Shown: piece by piece, positions 6,736 to 14,420 of the stretch | Position numbering within the stretch: position 1 is the first letter of the stretch | Layout of the letters: every line of letters starts with the position of its first letter | DNA from: Clostridia bacterium | Lineage (GTDB): Bacteria > Bacillota > Clostridia > Oscillospirales > CAG-272 | Reading direction: 5' to 3' | Length of the DNA stretch: 32,078 nt | Assembly (NCBI GenBank): GCA_017938205.1 | Contig: JAGBCA010000049.1 | Span: 1-32,078, forward strand | Notes under the pieces: generated by a model | What the model was told of the DNA's origin: nothing | The model's input: the letters and a program-made list of their open reading frames with translations, nothing else | Database searches by the model: none | Made by a program: the position numbers and the translations under genes

Positions 6736-7027
6736 TTGCTCGGATAAATCGTGAAATACTGCGTTAAGCCTTCGACTCGCGAAGTTCGCCGTATATAAAT
6801 ACGGCTTCATTTCGCTCGCTTGCCTTGCCTTGTCTTTCACAATTTCTCCTTCGCAAGAGATTGCTTGTATAAATTCTGCAATACCGCGTTAAGCCATCGG
6901 CACGCTCAAATTGCCGTAGATAATTACGGCTTCATTTCGCTTGCTCGGCTTGCCTTGTCTTACGAAATTTCTCCTTCGCAAGAGATTGCTTGTATAAATT
7001 CCGCAATACCTCGTTAAAGCATCGACT
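6736..7027. repeat. 125-bp tandem repeat, about 2.3 copies
   Basis: The 10-mer GCGTTAAGCC occurs at 6761 and 6886, with a variant at 7011, an exact 125-nt period. The two complete units (6761-6885 and 6886-7010) align without gaps and I judge them about 80-85% identical. A partial unit precedes them from 6736 and a truncated one follows to about 7027. Each unit carries a GCCGTA...TACGGC stem (GCCGTAT-ATAA-ATACGGC in unit 1), the conserved block ATTTCTCCTTCGCAAGAGAT and a GCAA/TTGC pairing. It lies between convergent rplS and the HIT gene and shows no credible coding potential. Confidence 0.85.
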
Positions 7028-7054
7028 TGTTGCTCTCGACATAGGTAACTTAAA

Positions 7055-7145
7055 GCGGTCCGCAGGACATCATAACTTGGCTAAGCCAATCATAACTGCT
7101 CGCATCGCGAGCATCATAGCTTGCCGTCAGGCAATTATAACTGCG
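7055..7145. repeat. Array of short palindromes joined by a conserved ATCATAAC linker
   Basis: Four small inverted repeats follow one another: GTCCGCAGGAC (7058-7068), TTGGCTAAGCCAA (7077-7089), GCTCGCATCGCGAGC (7098-7112) and TTGCCGTCAGGCAA (7121-7134). After each stem comes a near-identical linker (ATCATAAC, TCATAACT, ATCATAGC, TTATAACT). Stem sequences differ completely while pairing is kept, and the centres are 20-23 nt apart. It is non-coding and lies between convergent genes. It resembles a REP-type intergenic element, but I do not recognise a named family. Confidence 0.7.
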
Positions 7146-7160
7146 TAGTCTAAGTGCGCC

Positions 7161-7499
7161 TCACGCCATCTGCTCGGAGAGCTTCTTTCCGCCGAGAATG
7201 TGGAAATGCAGATGCTTCACGGATTGGCAACCGTCCTCGCCCACGTTGGTGATCACGCGGTAGCCGTTTGTGAGTCCAAGCTCTTTGGCCACGGCGGGGA
7301 TCACGGAAAAGATGTGAGCCACAACGTCGGCGTTCTCCTTCGTGATCAGATCCGCGGAGGGGATATGGCACTTGGGAACGATCAGACAATGCACGGGGGC
7401 CTGGGGCGCAATGTCTAAAAAGCCGTAGCAAAGCTCGTCCTCATATACCTTTTTCGAAGGGATCTCGCCCTTTACGATCGCACAAAATAAACAATCCAT
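7161..7499 (-). CDS. hinT: HIT-family nucleotide hydrolase (Hint-type)
   Basis: A 112-residue protein with the histidine triad HLHFHILGG (His96, His98, His100; the middle His is the nucleophile). The N-terminus MDCLFCAIVKGEIPSKKVYED is typical of Hint proteins, with the Cys3/Cys6 pair and His45 as likely zinc ligands. These enzymes hydrolyse phosphoramidates of AMP, such as lysyl-AMP. The ATG at 7499 is preferred over a TTG two codons upstream because GAAAGG lies 8 nt before it. It has its own promoter and diverges from the FkbM gene. Confidence 0.95.
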   Translation of the reverse strand: MDCLFCAIVKGEIPSKKVYEDELCYGFLDIAPQAPVHCLIVPKCHIPSADLITKENADVVAHIFSVIPAVAKELGLTNGYRVITNVGEDGCQSVKHLHFHILGGKKLSEQMA

Positions 7500-7534
7500 A
7501 GTCAATGCCTTTCTTTATATAAATTTGTAACCCC

Positions 7535-7563
7535 ATTGTATCATATATTTTCGCCTTTTTCAA
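7535..7563 (-). promoter_or_regulatory. Sigma-A promoter of the HIT gene
   Basis: TTGAAA (7563-7558), 17 nt, TACAAT (7540-7535) on the minus strand, preceded by TGA (extended minus-10). Confidence 0.78.
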
Positions 7564-7591
7564 GTTTGAGATAGAAATTTTTGGAGTTTTT

Positions 7592-8689
7592 ATGGAAACG
7601 AACTATCAAATATTGCCGAAATACCCCTGCGAGGCAGACGTTTGGGACGTTCTTGCGCGTGATCCGCGCCCCATCGTGGTGTACGGAATGGGAAACGGCG
7701 CGGATAAGCTTCTTGCCCGCTTTGAGACCTACGGTATCACCGTCGCGGATTTCTTTGCCTCGGACGGATTTGTGCGCGGCCATAGCTTTCACGGAAAGCG
7801 TGTGAAATCCTTTTCCGAGATCCAAGCGACCTATGAAAGCTTCGTCATCGTTCTCTCCTTTGCCTCGGGCAGAGAAGAGGTTCTTTCTTTGTTTCGTTCT
7901 CTGGATGCGGCATACACGCTCTATATCCCCGATATGCCTGTGGCAGGCGAGCAGTATTTTGATCGTGCGTTTTATAATGAAAATTATCCCCTGATATGCA
8001 ATGCCTACGAAGCACTTGCAGACGATGCCTCGCGTGCGGTCTTTGCCTCGGTTTTGCATTATAAGCTTTCGGGCAAGCTCTCCCCCTTGATGGCGTATAC
8101 GCAAAAAAGGGAAGAGGAGCTTTCGCTTCTACCTGGGGATATGCAGGTAATGCTGGATGGCGGCGCGTATCATGGCGATACCGCAAAGGAGGCGCTTGGT
8201 GCGTTTTCCTCTCTTTCTTCGGTGCTTGCGGTTGAGCCGGATAAAAAGATATTCAAGAAGCTCTCCCGCCTCTCCGAGGATGAGCCTCGTATCCGCCCCA
8301 TATTCGGTGCGCTATGGAAGGAGGCGGGGGAGGCCACCTTCTTCGGTAGCTCCAATCGCAATTCCTCCCTCGTCAGCGCATCCTATGAGCACAGAGAGGA
8401 TACGGTGCCGCTTTTAACGGTAGATTCCATTGCAGGATCGCAAAAGATAGACTATATAAAATATGACGTTGAGGGAAGTGAGCGTGAGGCCTTAGAGGGC
8501 TCCATGCATACGATCCTGCGAGATAGCCCGGCGCTTCTCGTGTCACTCTATCATCGCAGTGAGGATATTTTTTCTATAATATTGTATCTGAGAGATCGCC
8601 TGCCGCAGGGCTATCGCTTGATCCTTCGCCGTCTTGCCGTTGTGCCCGCTTGGGATCTGGATCTGATTGCCGTTTTTGAAAAAGCGTGA
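7592..8689 (+). CDS. FkbM-family methyltransferase with N-terminal Rossmann-like domain
   Basis: A 365-residue, two-part protein. Residues 25-115 resemble a nucleotide- or sugar-binding Rossmann unit (IVVYGMGNGADKL). Residues about 180-360 are an FkbM-type SAM-dependent O-methyltransferase: MLDGGAYHGDTA (187-198) is SAM motif I, AVEPDK (213-218) ends strand 2, and IKYDVEGSE (289-297) is the family's hallmark. In related proteins this pairing acts on glycans or polysaccharide precursors. The substrate is unknown and no glycosyltransferase adjoins it. The start follows a TTGGAG site. No clear promoter is visible in the short divergent gap, and no terminator follows. Confidence 0.87.
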   Translation: METNYQILPKYPCEADVWDVLARDPRPIVVYGMGNGADKLLARFETYGITVADFFASDGFVRGHSFHGKRVKSFSEIQATYESFVIVLSFASGREEVLSLFRSLDAAYTLYIPDMPVAGEQYFDRAFYNENYPLICNAYEALADDASRAVFASVLHYKLSGKLSPLMAYTQKREEELSLLPGDMQVMLDGGAYHGDTAKEALGAFSSLSSVLAVEPDKKIFKKLSRLSEDEPRIRPIFGALWKEAGEATFFGSSNRNSSLVSASYEHREDTVPLLTVDSIAGSQKIDYIKYDVEGSEREALEGSMHTILRDSPALLVSLYHRSEDIFSIILYLRDRLPQGYRLILRRLAVVPAWDLDLIAVFEKA

Positions 8690-8702
8690 GGAAAACTTGT
8701 GC

Positions 8703-8731
8703 TTGCAATCCTTGTCCGAATATGGTAATAT
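8703..8731 (+). promoter_or_regulatory. Sigma-A promoter of the U32 gene
   Basis: TTGCAA (8703-8708), 17 nt, TAATAT (8726-8731), about 40 nt before the ATG. Confidence 0.7.
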
Positions 8732-8772
8732 ATAAATATAATGATAAAACCAAAGAATGGAGTGGTTTTTGA

Positions 8773-10002
8773 ATGAGAAAAAGACCGGAGCTTTTATCCC
8801 CGGCAGGAAATTTTGAAAAAATGAAGGCCGCTATCCTCTACGGAGCGGATGCGGTATATCTTGCAGGCCCTGCGTTCGGTATGCGTGCCGCTGCCGATAA
8901 TTTCTCGGTCGAAGAGCTTTCCGAGGCGGTGGCGTACGCCCATGCGCGCGGCGTTCGTGTGTATGTAACCGTAAATACCATGCCGAGAGAGCACCAATAT
9001 GCGGCGCTTGAGGAGTATTTTTACGAGCTGAAAAAGATCCGTCCGGATGCCTTGATCGTGGGTTCGATCGGCGTTCTTTCTCTTGCTAAAAGAATTCTGC
9101 CCGAAACCCAGCTCCATATTTCCACGCAAGCAAGCGCCGTCAGCGCGGAGGATTGCCTTGCCTGGTATGCACTCGGTGCGAAGCGCGTCGTGCTTTCGCG
9201 TGAGCTTTCGCTTTCCGAGATCAAGGCCATTCGTGCCGCGATCCCCGAGGATCTTGAGCTGGAGGCCTTTATCCACGGATCGATGTGTGTTTCCTATAGC
9301 GGTCGGTGCCTACTCTCCAATCATATCATCGGCAGAGATGCAAACTGCGGTATGTGTGCCCAGCCCTGCCGATGGAACTATTCGCTCTACGGAGAGATCA
9401 GAGAAGAGAAGCGCCCCGATCTTATCATTCCCTTAGAGGAGCATAACGGTGAAACCTTCATTATGGCAAGCCGCGATACCTGCATGATCGAGCATATCCC
9501 CGCTTTGATGGAGTCGGGTATCGATTCCTTCAAGATCGAGGGAAGAATGAAATCGGCGTACTATACCGCCGTGGTCACGAATACCTATAAAATAGCAATG
9601 GAGTCCTACCTTGGCGGAGATTATGTGTACGATCCCGCGTGGATGGAGGAGCTTTGCTCTGTGTCGCACAGAGAGTACGCCACGGGGTATTATTTCTCCA
9701 ATAGCTTCACGGATGCCAATACCGCGAGTGACAACGGTTATCTGAAGGAAAAGGCGTATCTCGCCGTTGTCCTTTCGTATGACGAGGCAAGCGGCCGTGC
9801 CATCCTTTCGCAAAGAAACAAGCTCGAAAGCGGACAGCGAGTTGCGTATCTCACGCCCGGAAAGGTTGCCGTTCCTTTTGTGATCGAGGATCTCAAAAAC
9901 GAGGCAGGCGAAGAAATTCTCTCTGCTCCGCATCCGTACATGACCTTCAGTGCAAAGCTCCCTTTTGCCGTCAAACCCGGCGATATTATCCGCGGAATGT
10001 AA
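8773..10002 (+). CDS. trhP: U32-family protein, probable tRNA uridine 5-hydroxylation enzyme (TrhP-like)
   Basis: A 409-residue 'peptidase U32' protein. It opens with RPELLSPAGNFEKMKAA, followed by the TIM-barrel-like U32 domain. The family signature is EAFIHGSMCVSYSGRCLLSN (164-183), and the nearby Cys172, Cys179, Cys192, Cys195 and Cys199 include the likely iron-sulfur ligands. A separate beta-barrel at about 325-409 (ending KPGDIIRGM) matches the C-terminal domain of YegQ/YrrO. Proteins of this length and layout (TrhP) make 5-hydroxyuridine at the tRNA wobble position from prephenate. Assignment within the U32 family is inferred; true peptidase activity is doubtful. A GGAGTGG site precedes the ATG, and uppP follows after 27 nt. 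Confidence 0.9.
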   Translation: MRKRPELLSPAGNFEKMKAAILYGADAVYLAGPAFGMRAAADNFSVEELSEAVAYAHARGVRVYVTVNTMPREHQYAALEEYFYELKKIRPDALIVGSIGVLSLAKRILPETQLHISTQASAVSAEDCLAWYALGAKRVVLSRELSLSEIKAIRAAIPEDLELEAFIHGSMCVSYSGRCLLSNHIIGRDANCGMCAQPCRWNYSLYGEIREEKRPDLIIPLEEHNGETFIMASRDTCMIEHIPALMESGIDSFKIEGRMKSAYYTAVVTNTYKIAMESYLGGDYVYDPAWMEELCSVSHREYATGYYFSNSFTDANTASDNGYLKEKAYLAVVLSYDEASGRAILSQRNKLESGQRVAYLTPGKVAVPFVIEDLKNEAGEEILSAPHPYMTFSAKLPFAVKPGDIIRGM

Positions 10003-10029
10003 ATAAAACTTTTCAAATAAGGGGTTTTT

Positions 10030-10869
10030 ATGAAATTTATCGAGTATTTAAAAGCGATCTTGATCGGAATTGTGGAGGGAATCACAGAGTGGCTTCCCAT
10101 CAGCTCCACGGGACATATGATCCTTGTGGATGAGTTCGTCACCCTCTCTGTCAGTCCTGAATTTCTTTCGCTCTTCCTCGTTGTGATCCAGCTCGGTGCG
10201 ATCTGTGCCGTGCCGGTGTTCTTCTTCGATAAGCTGAACCCTTGGTCGAAAAAGAAGAGCGAAGCGCAGAAAAAGGCCACCTGGAGTCTCTTTGGTAAGG
10301 TCATTGTCGGTGTTCTTCCCGCCGCCGTTCTCGGCTTCCTTTTAGATGATTTTCTGGATGCACATCTGATGAACTATATCGTGGTCGCCATTGCACTGAT
10401 CGTATACGGTATTCTTTTCATTCTCATTGAAAATAAGCGCAAGGGAACGGCCTTCCGCATCGAAACGGTGGACGATCTTTCGTATAAGGATGCTCTCTTG
10501 ATCGGCGCCTATCAGGTGCTTTCTCTCGTTCCCGGCACCTCCCGCTCTGGCTCAACCATTCTCGGCGGTATGCTGCACGGCGTTTCCCGCACTGCGGCGG
10601 CGGAGTTTTCCTTCTTTATGGCGATCCCGATCATGCTCGGTGCCTCAGGACTGAAGGTCTTGAAATTCATCCTCGCAGGCTTCACGGCCACGGGACTTGA
10701 GATCGGCCTTCTCCTTGTCGGTATGGCCGTCTCCTTCATCGTCTCGCTTCTCACGATCCGTTTCCTCATGGATTTTGTAAAGCGCCACGATTTTAAGCCC
10801 TTCGGCATCTACCGTATTGCCCTCGGCGCGATTGTGCTTGTGTATTTTTTTATTAAAACGATCGTTTGA
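10030..10869 (+). CDS. uppP: Undecaprenyl-diphosphatase UppP (BacA)
   Basis: A 279-residue polytopic membrane protein with about seven to eight hydrophobic helices. Both signature motifs are present: EGITEWLPISSTGHM (16-30) and PGTSRSGST (168-176), which together form the active site. It recycles undecaprenyl pyrophosphate to the monophosphate carrier used for peptidoglycan and other wall polymers, and confers bacitracin tolerance. AAGGGG precedes the ATG. The 27-nt gap after the U32 gene contains no terminator, so the two are probably cotranscribed. A strong terminator follows. Confidence 0.97.
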   Translation: MKFIEYLKAILIGIVEGITEWLPISSTGHMILVDEFVTLSVSPEFLSLFLVVIQLGAICAVPVFFFDKLNPWSKKKSEAQKKATWSLFGKVIVGVLPAAVLGFLLDDFLDAHLMNYIVVAIALIVYGILFILIENKRKGTAFRIETVDDLSYKDALLIGAYQVLSLVPGTSRSGSTILGGMLHGVSRTAAAEFSFFMAIPIMLGASGLKVLKFILAGFTATGLEIGLLLVGMAVSFIVSLLTIRFLMDFVKRHDFKPFGIYRIALGAIVLVYFFIKTIV

Positions 10870-10875
10870 TTAAAT

Positions 10876-10931
10876 AGGAAAGTGCTTTTTGCTACCGATC
10901 GGTGATGCAAAAAGCACTTTCCTTTTTCTTT
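10876..10931 (+). terminator. Strong intrinsic terminator of uppP
   Basis: A perfect 17-bp stem, AGGAAAGTGCTTTTTGC/GCAAAAAGCACTTTCCT (10876-10892 and 10907-10923), followed by TTTTTCTT. The loop contains the self-complementary ACCGATCGGT, which would make a cruciform-like tip. It also closes off the convergent ung gene, though the minus-strand U-tract is weak. Confidence 0.9.
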
Positions 10932-11598
10932 ATTTGATCTCCCAATCTATGGGGGAAAGACCGTGTTTTTCAAGATATGCGTTTGCTTTTTTGAAATGAC
11001 CGCAGCCGAAAAAGCCCCTGTAGGCAGAAAGCGGGCTTGGATGCGCGCATTCCAGAACGAGGTGCTTTGGGCTCTTGATCAGAGCCTTTTTTGCCCATGC
11101 GTTTGCGCCCCAGAGCAGGAAAACCACGGGCTCCTCCTTCTGATTCAAAAGGGAAATGATCTTGTCCGTCAGGATCTCCCAGCCCTGCCCCTTGTGGCTT
11201 TGCGGCGTGCCTTGGCGAACGGTCAGCGTCGTGTTGAGAAGCAGAACGCCCTGCCTCGCCCACGCGGTCAGCTCGCCGTGCTGTGGCGGAAGAATGCCGT
11301 ATTCATCCTGCAGCTCCTTAAATATATTTTGCAGGGAAGGCGGGAATCTGATTCCCCTCTGCACGGAAAAGCAGAGGCCGTGCGCCTGCCCCGGCCCGTG
11401 ATAGGGATCCTGCCCCAAAATCACGACCTTAGTATCCTTGAAGGAGGTGTACTTCAGCGCATTGAAAATATCGTTCATCGGCGGGTAAACGGTTTTCGTG
11501 AAATACTCCGCCTTCAAAAACTCGCGCAGAGAAAGATAGTAATCCTTTTTAAATTCGTCCGCTAAGAGTGCATCCCAGTCGTTTCCGATATTCACCAT
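10930..11598 (-). CDS. ung: Uracil-DNA glycosylase (family 1)
   Basis: A 222-residue Ung. The water-activating loop [13 protein letters not shown] contains Asp64 and His67. LLWGANAW and the [17 protein letters not shown] region (His186) complete the uracil pocket and DNA-intercalation loop. It excises uracil from DNA to start base-excision repair. The start at 11598 is chosen because GAGG lies 8 nt upstream; a longer in-frame version from 11649 would include the promoter. It has its own promoter, whose minus-35 falls inside the terminator of the preceding S1 gene. Confidence 0.97.
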   Translation of the reverse strand: MVNIGNDWDALLADEFKKDYYLSLREFLKAEYFTKTVYPPMNDIFNALKYTSFKDTKVVILGQDPYHGPGQAHGLCFSVQRGIRFPPSLQNIFKELQDEYGILPPQHGELTAWARQGVLLLNTTLTVRQGTPQSHKGQGWEILTDKIISLLNQKEEPVVFLLWGANAWAKKALIKSPKHLVLECAHPSPLSAYRGFFGCGHFKKANAYLEKHGLSPIDWEIK

Positions 11599-11620
11599 AT
11601 GCCGCACCTCGTTTTTTCTT

Positions 11621-11649
11621 AGTGTAGCACAAAACAAAAGAAAATGCAA
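11621..11649 (-). promoter_or_regulatory. Sigma-A promoter of ung
   Basis: TTGCAT (11649-11644), 17 nt, TACACT (11626-11621) on the minus strand. The minus-35 hexamer is part of the 3' arm of the upstream terminator hairpin. Confidence 0.7.
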
Positions 11650-11674
11650 GAGCCAATGCTTGACCCTTGCATTT
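11628..11674 (-). terminator. Intrinsic terminator of the S1-domain gene
   Basis: On the minus strand AAATGCAAG and CTTGCATTT form a 9-bp stem (11674-11666 and 11650-11642), followed by TTCTTTTGTTTT. Confidence 0.8.
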
Positions 11675-11687
11675 CTTTTATAAAAAG

Positions 11688-12620
11688 TCAGAAAACTGTC
11701 TCGATACGCCGCTTTGCGCCGGGTGGGGAATAGTGCCAGCTGTCAATGTGCTCGGTGGTATTCGGATCAATGAAGTAGCGCGTGGGTGCGTGATAGGCAG
11801 GCGCGGAGGTGGCATCGATGATAATGAGCTTGATCTTCATTTTCTCCGGCAGGATGCTTTTGATATAAACGGCGGCGCTTTGCCCCTCCGTCACGTCAGA
11901 GCGGTATTCCGCAAGCCCTGCGAGATTGGGCGTGAGCTCAACGAAGATCCCATAAGGCTCCACGGAGCGAACGATTCCGAACGCGGTCTGCCCCTGCGAA
12001 AAAAACGCCGCGTTTTCCTCCCAGCTGCCAAAAAGCTCGCGTTGAGAAACGTAGATCCGACCCTTGGCATCTCTGTATTTTATCACACAGTAAATGCTTT
12101 CTCCAACGGTAAGTCGCTCGGATGGGTGTGCAATGCGGGAAACGGATATACAATCGATCGAGAGCAGAGAAACAATGCCGCATCCAATATCTACGAATGC
12201 GCCGAAATTCTCAAGATGGGTAATTTTTGCGGGCAGAATATCTCCCGGATAGAGCGAATCCGTGTAGCATCGCAAGCATTCCTCCTGCGCCGCACGGCGA
12301 GAAAGGATCGCTATCCTTTCGCCCCCCTCATTCTTGAAGCCAAGCACCTTGAAGCACACGGGCTTTCCAACGCGTGTAAGAATGGCAATATCCTTTACGG
12401 ATTCTCCGTCCTGCATAGCCTGCGCTTCCTCTCTCGGGATCAGACCGCGCACGCCGCCTCCGAGTGCTACATGCAAGCAAAAGGCGTGATCGCAGAGTAT
12501 TGCGGGTGCTTCAAGGATCGTCCCGAGCGCGAGTGCACGCTCCAGCCCCTCGGCGCTTGCTGTCAGCTCACGGTTTTCGGGTGTCGTTATGTAGCATCCC
12601 TCCGGTAAATAACGGTTCAT
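11688..12620 (-). CDS. Protein with three S1-type RNA-binding domains
   Basis: A 310-residue protein. Three OB-fold S1 modules can be traced. The first is divergent (about 33-107, [11 protein letters not shown]...GGGVRGLIP). The second is clear (126-195, [21 protein letters not shown]...[10 protein letters not shown]), as is the third (210-269, [20 protein letters not shown]). A short tail rich in aromatic and basic residues follows ([12 protein letters not shown]). It probably binds RNA. It is not ribosomal protein S1 or polynucleotide phosphorylase, and the function is unknown. The start at 12620 is supported by AGGAAAGGAA about 8 nt upstream. A TACAAT minus-10 lies upstream with no good minus-35, so transcription may come by readthrough from mazF. 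Confidence 0.85.
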   Translation of the reverse strand: MNRYLPEGCYITTPENRELTASAEGLERALALGTILEAPAILCDHAFCLHVALGGGVRGLIPREEAQAMQDGESVKDIAILTRVGKPVCFKVLGFKNEGGERIAILSRRAAQEECLRCYTDSLYPGDILPAKITHLENFGAFVDIGCGIVSLLSIDCISVSRIAHPSERLTVGESIYCVIKYRDAKGRIYVSQRELFGSWEENAAFFSQGQTAFGIVRSVEPYGIFVELTPNLAGLAEYRSDVTEGQSAAVYIKSILPEKMKIKLIIIDATSAPAYHAPTRYFIDPNTTEHIDSWHYSPPGAKRRIETVF

Positions 12621-12708
12621 TTTTTTCGTTCCTTTCCTGTTTTCATTCTTGTGCGTCTGTGCTTCATTGTATGCGCGTGCCTGATGGGATATTCTTTTCT
12701 CCCGTCCG

Positions 12709-12776
12709 AAAAAACGCCGCAGAAAATGCATTTCTTGCTCTTACGAGCCAAGGAATCCATCCTCTGCGGCGTTTTT
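12709..12776 (-). terminator. Long intrinsic terminator of mazF
   Basis: AAAACGCCGCAGA and TCTGCGGCGTTTT form a 13-bp stem (12775-12763 and 12723-12711) around a 39-nt loop that holds its own GCTC-GTAA-GAGC hairpin, followed by six T on the minus strand. The 5' arm begins at the mazF stop codon. Confidence 0.85.
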
Positions 12777-13144
12777 CATCGCGTGCCGCCGCGCCCATTT
12801 TCAGAAAGACCAAAGCTCACCTCGATCGCATTGTTCACCGAGGACATCGTGTCCTCGTCAAGATGTCCCATCTTTTCTTTCAGGCGGCGCTTGTCAAGGG
12901 TGCGTATCTGCTCCAGCAGGATCACGCTGTCCTTGGAGAGCCCCGCGTGGCTTCCCATGATATCAATGTGTGTCGGAAGCTTCGCCTTGCTCATTCTGGA
13001 GGTAATGGCAGCCGCGATCACGGTAGGGCTATATCGGTTGCCAACGTCGTTTTGCACGATGAGAACGGGACGCAAGCCGCCCTGCTCGCTTCCGACAACG
13101 GGGCTTAGATCGGCATAATAAATATCTCCGCGTTTTATGTTCAT
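12776..13144 (-). CDS. mazF: MazF/NdoA-type mRNA endoribonuclease, no antitoxin beside it
   Basis: A 122-residue PemK/MazF-family protein very close to Bacillus subtilis NdoA along its whole length ([54 protein letters not shown]). The catalytic residues known in that family, Arg25 and Thr48, are both present, so it should be active; NdoA cleaves single-stranded RNA at U^ACAU. No MazE/NdoAI-like antitoxin gene precedes it: the next minus-strand gene is a DUF378 protein with a terminator between. It must be controlled in trans or kept low. The ATG at 13144 is preceded by GGAAAGTGAG; a TTG six codons upstream is less likely. Confidence 0.93.
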   Translation of the reverse strand: MNIKRGDIYYADLSPVVGSEQGGLRPVLIVQNDVGNRYSPTVIAAAITSRMSKAKLPTHIDIMGSHAGLSKDSVILLEQIRTLDKRRLKEKMGHLDEDTMSSVNNAIEVSFGLSENGRGGTR

Positions 13145-13274
13145 TTTGTTCTCACTTTCCAAAAAGGTGAGGGAAGTCCTCTTCCCGCATCCATTGCTTT
13201 ACATTTCTATTTTTGCCTGAAATCTCCTGCTTTTAAACAGAAAATCGGCAGGAATTTTTTGTCTCTCTGGTATT

Positions 13275-13316
13275 ATTGTATGCCAAGACTTGTGTTGCGT
13301 GCATCTTTTTGTCGAA
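13275..13316 (-). promoter_or_regulatory. Possible mazF promoter with an upstream Spo0A-box-like site
   Basis: On the minus strand TTCGACA (13316-13310, exact reverse complement of the 0A-box core TGTCGAA) lies upstream of a TACAAT minus-10 (13280-13275). There is no good minus-35 at the 17-nt position (TGCACG). A regulator box replacing a poor minus-35 would fit an activated promoter. A 7-mer is expected several times by chance in 32 kb, so this is weak. Confidence 0.25.
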
Positions 13317-13336
13317 AGCAGGAGGCAAATGCAATA

Positions 13337-13375
13337 ACAAAAAACAAAGCTGCCTCAAAAAATGAGACAGCCTCG
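13337..13375 (-). terminator. Intrinsic terminator of the DUF378 gene
   Basis: On the minus strand GGCTG-T-CTCA pairs with TGAG-G-CAGC(T) through a T-rich loop, followed by TTTGTTTTTTG. It separates the DUF378 gene from mazF. Confidence 0.82.
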
Positions 13376-13385
13376 TTTTCGGTGA

Positions 13386-13607
13386 TCAGGCGTGCGAATC
13401 GATTCGGTAATCCTCTTCGTCACGGAAGAGAAGCGTGATGCACCAAAGTCCCGCCAGTGCCACGATGATATAGATGATTCTGGCGAGCAGGGTAGTTGCG
13501 CCTCCCGCGATCCAAGCAACCGCATCAAAGGAGAAAAGACCAACCAATCCCCAGTTCAGTGTGCCGATGATCGCAATCACCAAAGCAATTTTGTTCACTA
13601 CGGACAT
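13386..13607 (-). CDS. Small DUF378-family membrane protein
   Basis: A 73-residue protein with two transmembrane helices (about 6-27 and 42-62) joined by a GGATT loop. The family pattern IIGTLNWGLVGLFSFDAVAWIAG is present. DUF378 proteins (YuzA in Bacillus) are of unknown function. The charged tail RDEEDYRIDSHA would be cytoplasmic. AAGGCAAGG lies about 8 nt before the ATG. A terminator closes it; no promoter is evident between it and sigK. Confidence 0.88.
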   Translation of the reverse strand: MSVVNKIALVIAIIGTLNWGLVGLFSFDAVAWIAGGATTLLARIIYIIVALAGLWCITLLFRDEEDYRIDSHA

Positions 13608-13707
13608 TTTGTTTACCTTGCCTTTTCTTTATTGGCTTATATTTTTCTTAAATTCTAAGTGCCCGATGTTAGTTTTTCCCGATGCACCGTTTCTATACAT
13701 AAAAATT

Positions 13708-14403
13708 TTAATCGTCAAAATCCGGCCGCTTTCCAAAGCTTTCTCGCAGCTTTTCAAGCGCCTTTTTTTCAATGCGCGAAACGTAAGAGCGCGAAATTTT
13801 GAGATACGTTGCAACCTCGCGCTGCGTTCTTGGCGCATAGCCCTGCAGGCCGTATCGCAAAACGATGATCTGCTTCTCCCGCTCATCCAGCACCCGATCG
13901 ATCAGATAGCGGATCCTCTCTAAATGCACGGAGAGATCCACGGTTTCCGTGATTGTATCGGGCACACTGATAATGTCAAGATAGGTAAGGGGATTTCCGT
14001 CTCTGTCCATATCGATCGTCTCGTGGATGGAAACCTCGCATCCCATCTTTTTCTGACTGCGGAAAAACATGAGAATTTCGTTTTGCACGCATTTCGCCCC
14101 ATACGTAGCAAACCGCGCCCCCACCTCGTAGCGAAAGGTGTCCACGGCCTTGATCAGTCCGAGGCTGCCGATGGAGAGAAGATCGTCGGGAGAGGGATAG
14201 GAGGAATAATACTTCCTTATTATGTGCGAAACAAGGCGCAAATTATGCTCAATGATGCGATCCCGCGCCAGGCGCGAGCCCTCCCTCATCTTGGCAAAAA
14301 GCGCCCGCTCCTCCGCCGCCGAAAGCGGCGGAGGAAAGCTCTGGTTTTGCGAAAGCCCCAGCACGAGGGAAAGAAAGCGGAATAAGATGTTGGAAAAACG
14401 CAT
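13708..14403 (-). CDS. sigK: Sporulation sigma factor, SigK type
   Basis: A 231-residue sigma-70-family factor without region 1. The N-terminus MRFSNILFRFLSLVLGLSQNQ is hydrophobic, like the pro-sequence of sigma-K, and is followed by FPPPLSAAEE. Region 2 spans about 45-115 (NLRLVSHIIRKYY, DDLLSIGSLGLIKAVDTF, ATYGAKCVQNEILMFFRS). Region 4 is about 165-222 (LDEREKQIIVLRYGL, TQREVATYLKISRSYVSRIEKKALEKLR). SigE is the main alternative; the N-terminal segment and QNQSFPPPLS favour SigK. It drives late mother-cell transcription in sporulation. The gene is intact, with no skin-like insertion. GGAGG precedes the ATG. Only about 20 nt separate it from the preceding terminator. Confidence 0.88.
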   Translation of the reverse strand: MRFSNILFRFLSLVLGLSQNQSFPPPLSAAEERALFAKMREGSRLARDRIIEHNLRLVSHIIRKYYSSYPSPDDLLSIGSLGLIKAVDTFRYEVGARFATYGAKCVQNEILMFFRSQKKMGCEVSIHETIDMDRDGNPLTYLDIISVPDTITETVDLSVHLERIRYLIDRVLDEREKQIIVLRYGLQGYAPRTQREVATYLKISRSYVSRIEKKALEKLRESFGKRPDFDD

Positions 14404-14420
14404 GACGGTATACCTCCAAA

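Noticed and set aside
6820-7017. 65-codon frame inside the tandem repeat
   Set aside because: It spans repeated non-coding structure, with no ribosome binding site, and its sequence follows the repeat rather than protein constraints.
7055-7145. CRISPR array
   Set aside because: The constant part is only about 8 nt, the intervening parts are 11-15 nt palindromes, and no cas gene is present.
11667-12608. 313-codon plus-strand frame opposite the S1-domain gene
   Set aside because: The minus strand encodes recognisable S1 modules with a ribosome binding site; the plus frame has neither.
13145-13385. MazE/NdoAI antitoxin gene upstream of mazF
   Set aside because: No plausible open frame of antitoxin length lies on the minus strand in this gap, which holds a terminator and promoter-like bases.
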